Positions 16,034 through 25,300 of a DNA stretch of 64,000 bases are shown here, in pieces. The translations under genes were made by a program, and so were the position numbers. Under the pieces are notes generated by a model that did not search any database, was not told the origin of the DNA, and saw nothing but the letters and a program-made list of their open reading frames with translations. The DNA is taken from assembly GCA_965238265.1 (NCBI GenBank), contig OZ250185.1:3162001-3226000 (forward strand), in the 5' to 3' direction. Every line of letters starts with the position of its first letter. Positions within the stretch are counted from its first letter, which is position 1. The DNA comes from JAJDUF01 sp965238265. Lineage in GTDB: Bacteria; Chloroflexota; UBA11872; UBA12225; JAJDUF01.

Positions 16034-17014
16034 CTATGTCTCGTCGCACTCGTAGAGCCGCGCTACCGCACCCCGGCCGGCCAACTCCTTCGCGGCGTAG
16101 CGGCTCACCATCGCCGGACCCTGCCAGCGTCCCGCCTGCATGACCTCCGGCAACGATGCGCCGGCGCGCACGAGGGCCTGGGCCGTGCCGACGCGCGCAC
16201 TGTGACCACTGTAACCGTCCGGGAGCCCGGCTGCCTGGCACGCTGCCTTCACCCGCCGCCCGATGGTGTCTGGTGCCAGGCCGAAGACGGGCGTCTCCGG
16301 CGCGGCGTCACCGGGCCGGATCGCGTCGAGCGCCTCCATCGTCGCGGCGCTGAGGTAGAGCACCGCGCCGGCACCCTCCTGGTCCGTCTTCGCGCGGCGC
16401 ACCGTGAGTCGGCCGCTGCCGTCCTCTTCGCGCTCGATGTCCCCCCACGTGAGGACGGCTGCTTCGGAGCGCCGGAGCAGCGCGTCCCACAGCGTGCGGA
16501 CCAGGGCCACGTCCACGTGACCGCGCCAGCTCGCCGCCGCTGCGCTTTCGGTGCGACCGGTCGGGCCGGTGCGGGGCTGGGCGGCCGTGACCTCGATCCG
16601 CACCAGGTCGGCCGGGGAGAGGCCGCGGGCCTGCCGCTGCTGGGCGCCCAGCAGCCGGGCCAGGGCCTTGAGCGTGTCACGGACCAGCGGGTGCGCGGTG
16701 GGTGCGGCGTGGCCGGTCGCACGATGCACTGCCGCGACGGCGCTGGCACTGGCCCGCACGGTCGCGAGCATGGCGCCGGTGGCGGCGCGGTGGCGGAGAT
16801 AGAGCGCCACGTCCGGCGGGTCGGCGGGGAGCGCGCGGCACCGCTGCTCGGCGCACCACTGGTCGAAGCATTGCCATTGGGTCCTGTAGGCGCGACGGGT
16901 GGATGGGGAGCGGGCCTGCGCCAGCAGCTCGCGGAGGCGGGGATCGAGCGTGCCCAGGTCCACCGGTGCCGGTGGCTCGGCGACGGTTAGAGCGGCGGGT
17001 TGGCGGGCAGTCAT
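16034..17014 (-). CDS. Tyrosine-type site-specific recombinase/integrase
   Basis: 326 aa, full length. The N-terminal SAM-like core-binding domain (SPSTRRAYRTQWQCFDQWC) is followed by the catalytic domain: Arg I in LLRRSEAAVLTWGDI, Lys in RRAKTDQEG, HSARVG (HxxR), W/H position in AGRWQ and the Tyr nucleophile in MVSRYAAKE. All six catalytic positions are present, so it is probably active. It should integrate or excise a mobile element. Fragments of close relatives lie at 12702-12800 and 27598-27666, so several such elements have landed here. A 16-bp interrupted palindrome sits 30 bp upstream of the start (17044-17059). The IntI-specific extra helix was not recognised. Confidence 0.93.
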   Translation of the reverse strand: MTARQPAALTVAEPPAPVDLGTLDPRLRELLAQARSPSTRRAYRTQWQCFDQWCAEQRCRALPADPPDVALYLRHRAATGAMLATVRASASAVAAVHRATGHAAPTAHPLVRDTLKALARLLGAQQRQARGLSPADLVRIEVTAAQPRTGPTGRTESAAAASWRGHVDVALVRTLWDALLRRSEAAVLTWGDIEREEDGSGRLTVRRAKTDQEGAGAVLYLSAATMEALDAIRPGDAAPETPVFGLAPDTIGRRVKAACQAAGLPDGYSGHSARVGTAQALVRAGASLPEVMQAGRWQGPAMVSRYAAKELAGRGAVARLYECDET

Positions 17015-17043
17015 AGCGGCGGCTCCTCTCTGGTTGTCATCCC

Positions 17044-17059
17044 GATAATTGATATTATC
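17044..17059. promoter_or_regulatory. Interrupted palindrome upstream of the recombinase
   Basis: GATAAT-TGAT-ATTATC, an AT-rich island in a very GC-rich setting between two divergent genes. It could be an operator, an integrase arm/core site or a divergent promoter; on the minus strand it contains TGATAATAT. Confidence 0.4.
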
Positions 17060-17153
17060 AGACGCGAAATAACGGCTGCCAGCAGGGAAACGCTGGTATT
17101 TCTACACCTGGCGGGGTGATAGTATCGAGCGCCGCGGGAGAGGCGCTGAGGCC

Positions 17154-17504
17154 ATGACCACCATCCCAGACGAGGAACGGGTCCGTCGCGAGGTTGAGGA
17201 AATCGCCGCCCGGCCGTCCGCGCAGCGCGAGTTGCTTGCCGAGCTGCTGGTCCCGCTGCGCCGGCTCAGTGCCGACGTCGCCGCAATCCGGAGAGACCTG
17301 CGGGCACTGGCGCTGGCCACCACAGAAGGGGCCTCCGCGAGTGTGCGACCTGCGGGGAGCTGGAGAGAGGCGGACAGTTGCTGGATGGCGGGCCGAGTGG
17401 CAGGGGTGTCAGCGGTTGTGGTGGCTGACGGGGCGCGGCGGGCCGAATGGCCGGTAGTGGCTCAGTTTGAAAGTGCCACGAGGTCAGCGCGACCGGAGCA
17501 GTAA
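17154..17504 (+). CDS. Hypothetical coiled-coil protein overlapping direct repeat 1
   Basis: 116 aa, divergent from the recombinase. Residues 5-55 (EERVRREVEEIAARPSAQRE, then LLAELLVPLRRLSADVAAIR) are strongly helical with heptad-like Leu/Val spacing. The C-terminal third reads into the 121-bp direct repeat at 17453 and looks like read-through sequence (ESATRSARPEQ). The original C-terminus may therefore have been replaced when the repeat-bounded island arrived. No family recognised. Confidence 0.45.
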   Translation: MTTIPDEERVRREVEEIAARPSAQRELLAELLVPLRRLSADVAAIRRDLRALALATTEGASASVRPAGSWREADSCWMAGRVAGVSAVVVADGARRAEWPVVAQFESATRSARPEQ

Positions 17505-17573
17505 ACGTCTGCACGTCCCCCCTCCTGACGGCGTACTGTGCTCACCAGCGGCCGCCCCGCCGACCTCGCGGCC
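17453..17573 (+). repeat. Left 121-bp direct repeat bounding the defence island
   Basis: Begins GGTAGTGGCTCAGTTTGAAA and ends CGACCTCGCGGCC. The same sequence, with two extra bases and a few substitutions, occurs in the same orientation at 25672-25794. The two copies bracket the helicase/methylase and toxin-antitoxin genes. Such long flanking repeats are typical of att-site duplication or of recombination between shared ends. Confidence 0.85.
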
Positions 17574-17608
17574 CGGCCGGAGGGGTTAGCGCTCGACTCG
17601 GCCGGTCC

Positions 17609-17640
17609 GGGCGCTATACGGCGCGCTCAGTGCGAATCTC
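17609..17640 (+). repeat. Dispersed 32-35 bp repeat, copy C
   Basis: GGGCGCTATACGGCGCGCTC followed by AGTGCGAATCTC. About 27 of 32 positions agree with copy A. It lies 36 bp inside the island from the left direct repeat. Confidence 0.5.
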
Positions 17641-17765
17641 GACGCAACGGGGCAGCATCGAGTGCCAAGGCCGCGCCGAGACACGACACGGCCACACGCG
17701 CCGGCGCAACGGCGGCCGACGAGGGTACTGAGCGGTAGTCTCCTGGTCATCATAGCCCCCTGTGG

Positions 17766-17837
17766 TTACTCAGGTATGTAAATCCCCGCGATCTCCCCCG
17801 CCGTCAGCCCGTACAGCGCATACCGTCGGGTCCGTCG
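17766..17837 (-). pseudogene. Remnant of the LYGLT-type methylase tail
   Basis: In frame before a TAA at 17766-17768 the translation is RRTRRYALYGLTAGEIAGIY and then IPE. It resembles the end of the 62-aa protein at 18664-18852 (DRLVYELYGLTDEEIAAVAG). The upstream part is not recognisable. It is read as the last 20-odd codons of a lost Eco57I-like methylase or a duplicated tail gene. Confidence 0.4.
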
Positions 17838-17893
17838 TGGCGTGGAGAGGATATTCAACGAACCGCACCGCTTGGGGAGCAGAGGGGTTGGCG

Positions 17894-18316
17894 TCATCCC
17901 TGGCCGCCTCGCAGCAGCGCGATGAAGCCGGCCTGCTCGAAGTCCCGGTCGTAGGCCAGCGCCTCGGTGATGTTCCGCTCCTCCATGACGAGAAAGCTCG
18001 CGCAGTCCGTGAGGCTCCAACGCTGGTCACGGCGAGCAGCGTACCGCTCCACCGCAGCCCTGAACTGCGCGTCCGTCTGCGGCACGATTTCTACGTCGGG
18101 GTTGGTCTCAAGCTCCTGGACCATCTGCGCTGCGAAGGCCCGCCGAAACTCACGCTGGCCGGCCATGGAGTTTAGCGCTTCAACCAACACCAGTTGCGTT
18201 GTCACGATGTCAGACGACTCCAAGGCATCAGCAAAAGCCATCGCCTGCCGGTGAAGCGCGTCTCTGGGGTTCCACAACGCTATCCAGTAGCCCGCATCGG
18301 CGAAGACCACGCCCAT
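17894..18316 (-). CDS. PIN-domain toxin (VapC-like ribonuclease)
   Basis: 140 aa with the four acidic positions of a PIN nuclease: D7 in VFADAGYW, E46 in LVEALN, D104 in SLTDCASF, and D123/D125 in YDRDFEQAGF. PIN toxins of this type cleave RNA in a metal-dependent way when freed of antitoxin. The ATG overlaps the antitoxin stop (TAATG), a classic coupled arrangement. The partner is a DUF104/AF2212-like protein rather than a usual VapB. The pair may stabilise the repeat-bounded island; that role is inferred from position. Confidence 0.88.
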   Translation of the reverse strand: MGVVFADAGYWIALWNPRDALHRQAMAFADALESSDIVTTQLVLVEALNSMAGQREFRRAFAAQMVQELETNPDVEIVPQTDAQFRAAVERYAARRDQRWSLTDCASFLVMEERNITEALAYDRDFEQAGFIALLRGGQG

Positions 18317-18594
18317 TAGCCCTCTTCTTTCGGATGGCCATAGAGGTAGTGCTTCTTATTTTTGGCGAGGTCAGTGGGAAGATCGTCCCACGCGCCTGGG
18401 GACATGGATTTGTGGATCTCCGCAACCCTTTCCGCGATGGCGGCCAACCCGCGCTTTGCCACCGCAGTGTTCTCTACCGTCGCCACCCGGTCGTCCGCGA
18501 TGGACACCGTGACCTCGGCACCGTCTTCCAAGTCGAGCGGCTCCAACGGCGTGAGCACGCCGTTCGCGTATCTCGCCTTTACGCTCGCCATCAT
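18316..18594 (-). CDS. DUF104/AF2212-like antitoxin
   Basis: 92 aa. The N-terminal 35 residues show the DUF104 signature: an ARYANGVLTPLEPLDLEDG stretch followed by AEVTVSI. The C-terminal half is helical and charged and presumably embraces the PIN toxin. It lies immediately upstream of, and overlaps by one base, the toxin gene. It probably serves as both toxin neutraliser and autorepressor with its own promoter in the 70-bp gap after the 62-aa gene; no operator could be identified by eye. Confidence 0.85.
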   Translation of the reverse strand: MMASVKARYANGVLTPLEPLDLEDGAEVTVSIADDRVATVENTAVAKRGLAAIAERVAEIHKSMSPGAWDDLPTDLAKNKKHYLYGHPKEEG

Positions 18595-18663
18595 ATCCGG
18601 TCCCTTCTCAGAGGTCTCGCCTGCCTTCCCATTATATCGCTGCCAGCTGCCATCGACTGACCA

Positions 18664-18852
18664 CTAGCCCGCCACCGCCGCGATCTCCTCATCGGTGAGG
18701 CCGTACAACTCGTACACCAGCCGGTCTACCTCCGCTTCCCACACCCCGGTGTCCGCCCCCGGATCGGCCGCCTTGGCCCGCAGGATGCGCTCCACCAGCC
18801 GCACGAACGGGCGCTGCTCCGCGGCGGTGATTTTGGGGATGGGGGAGGTCAT
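18664..18852 (-). CDS. 62-aa stand-alone C-terminal tail domain of an Eco57I-like methylase
   Basis: The sequence RPFVRLVERILRAKAADPGA, then DTGVWEAEVDRLVYELYGLT and DEEIAAVAG, follows the pattern PF..LV..IL..K...P..D...LE.EID.LVY.LYGLT.EEI..VE. This is usually fused to the very C-terminus of Eco57I/TaqI-like DNA methylases. Here it is a separate gene whose ATG overlaps the methylase stop by 4 bp. It is probably translated with the methylase and associates with it, possibly aiding target recognition. A fission of the parent gene is inferred; a sequencing frameshift is the alternative. Confidence 0.75.
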   Translation of the reverse strand: MTSPIPKITAAEQRPFVRLVERILRAKAADPGADTGVWEAEVDRLVYELYGLTDEEIAAVAG

Positions 18853-21800
18853 TCTTGTGGTCTTGCTCTGGCCGAGCGGAAATTCACGTGCTCGATCAGA
18901 GCATCTCTTATACTCTCCTGCATAGTAAGAAAACCGAAATAACGAGCAACCATATCATCTATGAGCAAATGCTCTTTCGTTTGGACCTCCTCCGATACGG
19001 GTTTTGGCTCTCTGCCCCTTATGGTTTCTAGCACTCTCTTCGCATCTTCAGCGAAGTCGAACTCAAAATCCACGGGCAAAGTCTTCATATCTGTTGCTTC
19101 GGCTTTCAGCATGCCACCACCGAGATTTTTCCTTCCTGTGATCTCCCGGTAAAGCCAAACGAATGACGAATTCAGGTAAGCCCATAGGCAGTAATGAGCT
19201 CCTGACCACCAAAGTTCATCGGGTATGTATACTTCCACCCTGCTGTAAGAAAACGCCTTACAGACGTTAAATGTGCAGTAGTGTCGTTCCCCCACGCCTC
19301 GCGGCATGATAAGTGCCGGTATCCTGCTCTTCCGTCCAGCACTGACATTTCGTATTCTTCCGTCAGCATTGGCAGCTAAGAACTGGGCGTCTCGGACGAT
19401 TACTGGCACTTTAGAACCATGCTGATCTAGTTCTCTCAATGGGAAGTTTAATCCTTGACCGAAGGAAATTACTCCTCCTGTCCCTTCAGTGGCAGATAAT
19501 CTTGACAATATATCTGCAAGAAACAATGGCATTTGGAAGGCGTGACCCCATTTCATCTTCTGCCTAGCGACTATGCTCCTTCTCGATGTAAGTTTCATAT
19601 CTTCATCAGCAATTCCGTACTCTATCTCCCGCAGTTTTCTCTTAGTGAAAATCGTGATAACAGCATTGATATTCTGACTACTGATATCGGAGAAGAACTT
19701 GGCCGAGGTGTCGACGATTCTATGGAAGGAGAATTTTCCAATTGAGAACTTTTGGAATTTGTGACCGTAATTAGTATCAAGCCAGGCATTTTGAGTGATG
19801 AAACACCCATATCCTGAGTCGCTTACGAGCTTCGCTGAGCGGGCGTAAAAATAGATAAGCAGATCACTCCCACGCGGTAGTCCCTCTCCCCAATCTGCTG
19901 TGACCTGATTACCATAGGCATCTTTCATCTCACCTGACAGTAGGCTATTCCGCGATTCTACATACGGCGGGTTGCCGATCACCACGTCAAAGCCGGCGGT
20001 GAGACCGAACATATACTCGGCATCGAACCAGTCGGCCTTGTCGTTCTGGTCGTAGGGGTCCCAGCGGGCGACTTTGTTGGCCGCGGCCGCGGGGAGTCCG
20101 TCCTGCTTCAACTGTGCGGCCAAGTCATCCCGTAGCTCTTGGTCCTTTTCCCGGCAGTCCAACTTCTGCCGGCGCGTGGTAGCGTGAAAGTGACGTTCGC
20201 GATTCTCGTTCAACCGCCGCTGTAATTCCCCCGTTCGCGCCGAAATCAACTCCCGGTTCAAGCCTCCCAGGGCCAGTAGGGTGTTGGCGGCGACGAAGCG
20301 GGTTTCCAGGTTGGGCAGCGGCTTGATGCCGTAGTTGGTGGCGGTGTCGTCTGGCTCCTGCTCGATGGCCAACGAGATGAAAAAGCGCAGCTTGGCGATC
20401 TGGCAGGCGATCGGCTGGATATCCACGCCAAAGATGCTGTTCTGGATGAGATAGAGCTTGCGCCCGAAGTCCGATTCGCGGTATTTCTGAAACGTGTCGC
20501 TGATCTCGCGTAGCTCCTCATCGCGCACCTGCTGGTTGGCGGTGTCGAAGGCGGCGGTGGCCCGCTGGCCGGCCAGCTCCTTTTGGAGATCCTCCCAGCG
20601 GTGGTTGTCGGCGTCGAGGCGGCGCAGGGCCAGGGTCAGCTTGTGCAGGATGCCCATGGGGAAGGCGCCAGAGCCGACCGCCGGGTCAATGACTTTGATG
20701 TTGGCAATCGCCCGGATAATGCGCTTCTGCTCCGTCTCGGTGAAGAACTCCTCGGCGTCGTCAAAGGCCTCGTCATAGTACAGCAGGTAGTGCAGGCGCT
20801 CCTGCCAGAAGTCGTCGTCAGCAGCATGGGGCAAACACGCCGCTGCCAGCGACGCCACCAAGGCCTCGTCCACCATGTAGTCCACGACGGCGCGGGGCGT
20901 GTAGTAGGAGCCGGTCTGCCGGCGGGCGGTCTCGCGGGTTTCGGGGTTGTAGGCGGCCAGCAGGTTCTCGAACACTTTGCCCAGTAGCTCCGGGTCCAGC
21001 GCCACCTCTTGCTCGGCCGGCGTGTTCTCCTCCACGGTGAACTTGTAGCGGTTGAAGAGGGCAATCAGGCCGGGGTTGCGGGCGTCATTGTCAAAGAACA
21101 GGCGGTTAGGGATGGAGTAGTCGCGGCGGTGCCAGGGGTTGTCGGTAAAGCAGTCAATACGGTAGCCGCCGTCGCCGGTGGCCGTCTCACTGTCGAGGCA
21201 GTCGAACAGGCCACCGTTGATGAACGGCGTTTGCCCGAACAGCCGCAGCAATCCGTCCGGGTCTTCCATCTCGGCCTTGTAGCGGTAGCGAGAAAAGTCG
21301 CGGTGGGTGGTGTTGGTGCGGGCGCTGAAACCGCGCTTGTCCAGCTCGGTGTTCAGGGTGGCAAAGAAGAGATTTTGCAGCACGGCGCGATAGTAGGAAT
21401 CGCCGCCGGCCGGGTCGTAGTCTCGCAGCAAGCCGCCGACTCGGTTTTCGTTGAACAGGTCGTCGGCAATCAGGCCCTTTTCCTTGACGAACCAGACGAA
21501 CAGCAGGCGGGTGATGAGCCGGATGACGTGCTCCTCGGGCTTCAGGACCTTGGCGCCGGTCGTGGGGAATTGCGCCGCCGCTACCGCCCGCTGGTACCAG
21601 GCGAACAGCTCCTTGTAGAACCGCTTGTTCAGCTCCTCAGTATCCAGCGCGTCCAGCCAGGCGGCCAACAGGCCGTCGAAGTTTTGCGACTTGCCATGGC
21701 TATTGATCCAGCCCAGCCGTTCCGGTAGCGACAACTCCGCCAGGATGTCCAGATGGGCACGATGGGGCTGGCCGGGGTCAATCTCGCGGATCAGCGAGAC

Positions 21801-22334
21801 GTTGCCCAGCACGTCGCGGTCGGGATCGTAGCGGTGCGGGCGCCGATGCACGAAGGCCAGGGTCAGCCGCCCGCTGGCCGTGCGAAACAGCACCACCGTC
21901 GGCGGCGCGAGCCGCTTGTTGATCTCGCGCGTGAACCGGGCGTACTGCCCGCGCGGGTAACGATCCTGCTTCAGCTCCACGGCCATGAAGATGAAGCTCT
22001 GCGCGTTGCCGCTGTCGAAAGCGTTGTCCTCGCACAACGCCCGTTGTGCCGACGCGGCGGCGGCGATTTCGGCATTGGCGATCTGGAAGATGATCCGCAC
22101 GGACGCAGCCTGCTTACGGAAGGCGCGCTCCGATTGCGTGGCGGTCGTGCTGTCCCGCCGGATGGTCGGGAACGTGTTGATGAAGCTGTCCACCGCGCCC
22201 GACTGGTCGGATAAGGTCCGCTGGCTGCGGTAGCCCAGGGTGTCGAGCAGACGTTGCGCCGCCGGCGCGAAATCGTTGCCCGGCATGGCGGCCAGCGCAG
22301 CGCCAATCTTTGTGCGGATGTTGCCATTGTCCAT
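18849..22334 (-). CDS. Eco57I-like N6-adenine DNA methylase with VELK N-terminal domain
   Basis: 1161 aa. The N-terminal about 250 residues contain FIFMAVELKQDRYPRGQYA and PPTVVLFRTASGRLTLAFV, a domain in which the E-x-K pair could form a PD-(D/E)xK-like nuclease site. The methylase core follows: motif I VIDPAVGSGAFPMGI near residue 555 and motif IV GNPPYVESRN near 785, specific for N6-adenine transfer from S-adenosylmethionine. The C-terminal third, of lower GC and more varied codon use, should hold the target-recognition domain. It sits 15 bp downstream of the PLD-SNF2 helicase, and the two presumably form one restriction-modification-like defence system. Cleavage by the VELK domain is inferred only. 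Confidence 0.88.
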   Translation of the reverse strand: MDNGNIRTKIGAALAAMPGNDFAPAAQRLLDTLGYRSQRTLSDQSGAVDSFINTFPTIRRDSTTATQSERAFRKQAASVRIIFQIANAEIAAAASAQRALCEDNAFDSGNAQSFIFMAVELKQDRYPRGQYARFTREINKRLAPPTVVLFRTASGRLTLAFVHRRPHRYDPDRDVLGNVSLIREIDPGQPHRAHLDILAELSLPERLGWINSHGKSQNFDGLLAAWLDALDTEELNKRFYKELFAWYQRAVAAAQFPTTGAKVLKPEEHVIRLITRLLFVWFVKEKGLIADDLFNENRVGGLLRDYDPAGGDSYYRAVLQNLFFATLNTELDKRGFSARTNTTHRDFSRYRYKAEMEDPDGLLRLFGQTPFINGGLFDCLDSETATGDGGYRIDCFTDNPWHRRDYSIPNRLFFDNDARNPGLIALFNRYKFTVEENTPAEQEVALDPELLGKVFENLLAAYNPETRETARRQTGSYYTPRAVVDYMVDEALVASLAAACLPHAADDDFWQERLHYLLYYDEAFDDAEEFFTETEQKRIIRAIANIKVIDPAVGSGAFPMGILHKLTLALRRLDADNHRWEDLQKELAGQRATAAFDTANQQVRDEELREISDTFQKYRESDFGRKLYLIQNSIFGVDIQPIACQIAKLRFFISLAIEQEPDDTATNYGIKPLPNLETRFVAANTLLALGGLNRELISARTGELQRRLNENRERHFHATTRRQKLDCREKDQELRDDLAAQLKQDGLPAAAANKVARWDPYDQNDKADWFDAEYMFGLTAGFDVVIGNPPYVESRNSLLSGEMKDAYGNQVTADWGEGLPRGSDLLIYFYARSAKLVSDSGYGCFITQNAWLDTNYGHKFQKFSIGKFSFHRIVDTSAKFFSDISSQNINAVITIFTKRKLREIEYGIADEDMKLTSRRSIVARQKMKWGHAFQMPLFLADILSRLSATEGTGGVISFGQGLNFPLRELDQHGSKVPVIVRDAQFLAANADGRIRNVSAGRKSRIPALIMPRGVGERHYCTFNVCKAFSYSRVEVYIPDELWWSGAHYCLWAYLNSSFVWLYREITGRKNLGGGMLKAEATDMKTLPVDFEFDFAEDAKRVLETIRGREPKPVSEEVQTKEHLLIDDMVARYFGFLTMQESIRDALIEHVNFRSARARPQE

Positions 22335-22349
22335 GCTATAGCCCTCTAG

Positions 22350-25300
22350 CTACTGGCTACTGACCACTAACCACGTCACCAGCTCGAAGTCGTTGGCGCC
22401 TTGCGGCGTCTCGGAGGCCTGAGGCAGCACAAAGTCGCGCCTACCGTGGATGCCCAGACCCTCGATTTGCGCCGAGGTGTGGGCCTGACGGACGTGGGCG
22501 ATGGTGTCCGTCAGCAGTTTGTCATAGCGGGCCATGCTTTGGCCGTGCTCGGTTTCTCGGTCGAACCGGTCGCACAGGCTGGTGATTGGCTCCGTTTTGC
22601 CGACCGCAGCCGACTCAAAGGCGTTCAGGACTTGCCGGGCGTTAGCGCAGCCGTAGCGAATGAGGCCGCTGTCCTGGATGTAGACGGTGTAATAAGGGTG
22701 AACCGGGCTGGCCGGCTGCTGGCGGCGGTCCGTGGCGGCGTTGCGCTGGCGCAGAAAGAAGATCACGCCGGGCCGGAGGGTGTCGGCAGCCGCGGCCCCG
22801 GCACCGTCCGTCACGGCGTAGGCGCCCAGCGGTGTGGCCTCCAACTCTTCCCGGTTCCTTTCGAGATAGCGCAATAGCTGGGTGAAAAAGTGGTCCAGTG
22901 TGAAGTCGCCCATCACCACGTTGTCGGCGAGGTCGTCCAGGTCCCGGATTTCCTCGCGTAGCAGGAGCAGCTGCTCATCCCGGAATTTCAGCTCCCCCCG
23001 CGCCTGCTCCTCGGTAAAGGGGTCGTCGTCGCCGCTGGCCGTCACGTCGGCTAGGGCCATCCGCGCCCGGACGCGGTTTTGCAGCTTCAGGTAGGCGTCC
23101 ATGTCCTGCGTGGGCCAGTAGCTCACCATCCGCACGGACCGGTTGCGGCTGCCGATGCGGTCAATGCGGCCGAGGCGCTGGATAAGCCGCACCGGGTTCC
23201 AATGAATGTCGTAGTTTAGCACCGTGTCGCAATCCTGGAGGTTCTGCCCCTCGGAGATGCAGTCGGTGGCAATCAGCAGGTCAATGTCGCCGGCGGCGGT
23301 AGCGGCGCGGCCTCGCGCCACCGGGGCGAAGTTGGACAGGATGGCGTGGAAGGTATTGGCGCCGCAGGTAGTGCGGGTGGCGTTGCCGGATACCAGCGCC
23401 ATACGCAGGCCCAGCTCGGCGGCCAGGCCGCTCAGGTTGTCGTACAGGTATTCCGCCGTGTCCTTGAAGGTAGTGAACACCAGCAGCTTGCGGTTCGGCT
23501 CGCCGTCCTGGTTGGTGGTCGGGTGCGCTGCCTTGCGCCGGATGGCCTGCTCGATCTCGCGCAGCTTGCCGTCGCGCGCCGGGGTGATGGCCCGGACTTT
23601 CGCCAATGCCGCCGTGAGGGTGGCCTTGTCCCGCAACAGGTCCGCTTTCCAGCCTGGCAGGTCCAGCTCCCGCAAACGATAGGGCCGGCGGCCCCGGCCG
23701 ACGAGGAACTCTTCATCGTCCTCGTCATCATCGGGCAGCACGTCCCCCAGGCCCTGCTCGGCTTGAGCGCCCTGCTCGTAGCGATCAATCCTGGCCAGCA
23801 GGTCATCAATCTTGCCGACGGTGCGTGTCAGGGTCAACGTGAGGGAGTGGGGGGAGCTTTCCAGCCGTTTCAGGAAGTTCGTCCGCAGCATCCCGATCAG
23901 AAAGCGCTCCCGATCTTGCTGGTTGAAGTTCCGCTGCGCCCGTTCCACTTTCAGCTCTTGCAAGCGGGTAGGGTCAACGAGATAGTCGGAGGGGCGGTAG
24001 ACGGCGAGCGTGAAACTGTCGATCTGGTCCGCCAGCTCCTCATAGGAAAGCGTGCCGGCGAGGTCGGTGGGCGGGTACACGTTGCGCGGCCTCTCGTGGT
24101 CGGGAAACTCGCCGATGCGCGCCATCTCCTCGTTGTAAAACTGCTTGATCTGTCGCCGGGAGCGGGAGATGGAGATACCGGCCAGCAGCCGGAAGAAATC
24201 GGCGCCCAATTGCTCCAACAGCGCGGTCTTGTCGCGCTGGCCACTTGCGGACCAGTCGGCTTCCCACTGCTTGAACTCCCGCTGCGCCGTACCCAGCAGA
24301 TTACGGATGTTGCCGACGCCGAGGCTCTCCCGGAAGCTGTCCTCGCGCCCCTCGGTGATGAGGTAAATCTGGTTGCGTAGGTCGGTCAGCGAGATGTTGA
24401 CCGGCGTCGCCGAAAGCAAGAGCACTTTGGTCTTGGCGCCCTGGCCGATCACCTCACCTAGGAGTCGCTGGTAGCGGCTGCCGTCCATGTTGCGGAAGTT
24501 GTGCGATTCGTCAATCACCACCAGGTCGAAGCTGCTCCAGTTGAAGGTTTCCAAGTTTGTGCTGCCGGACATGCCCCGGTCGCGGGACAGGTCGGTGTGT
24601 GCCAGAAGCGCATAGCCAAAACGGTCGGCGGTGAAGGGATTGCCGACTTGCGAGGTGTGGCTTTGATAGAGCGCCCAGTTTTCGCGCAGCTTGCTGGGGC
24701 ACAGCACCAGGACGCGCTGGTTACGCATCTCGTAATACTTGATGACCGCCAGCGCAGTGTAGGTTTTGCCCAGGCCTACGCTGTCGGCGAGAATGCAGCC
24801 GTTATGCTGCTGGAGGCGGGCGATGACACTCTTAGCGCCGTCCTTCTGGAATTCGTAGAGTGCGTTCCAGATGGCAGTGTCGTAGAGGTGGTTGTCCTGT
24901 AGCTGCTGGTCGCCGTCGCGCCGGGCTTCGATCTCTTCGCGGAACAGCTCGTAGAGCGTCTTGTAATAGATCAGCTCCGGAGCATGGTCTTTGCCAATGC
25001 GGTTCAGCGCGTCCAGCACTTCTCGTTTGACATCGCGGGTCAACTGCTTGTTATGCCACAGCTCGTCAAACCAGTCGCGCAGCTCGGCCAAGATTGCGCC
25101 GTCGGCAGTGGCCAGGTTGATCTCCAAGTTCGGGCCGTCACTGCCGCCCAGCCCCTTTTTCGTGAAGTTGGAGCTACCAACTATGCCAGCGGCGCCGCGG
25201 GGTGATTCGGTGAGGTACATCTTGCCGTGGACAAAATTGGACCTGCTTACGGAACGGACGGCCACGGCGGCGCTACGCACCCATGCGGCGCAGCGCCGGG

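Noticed and set aside
14800..17640. Integron with attC sites
   Set aside because: The recombinase shows no recognised IntI-specific insert, and the repeats were not shown to fold like attC; kept only as a cassette-like observation.
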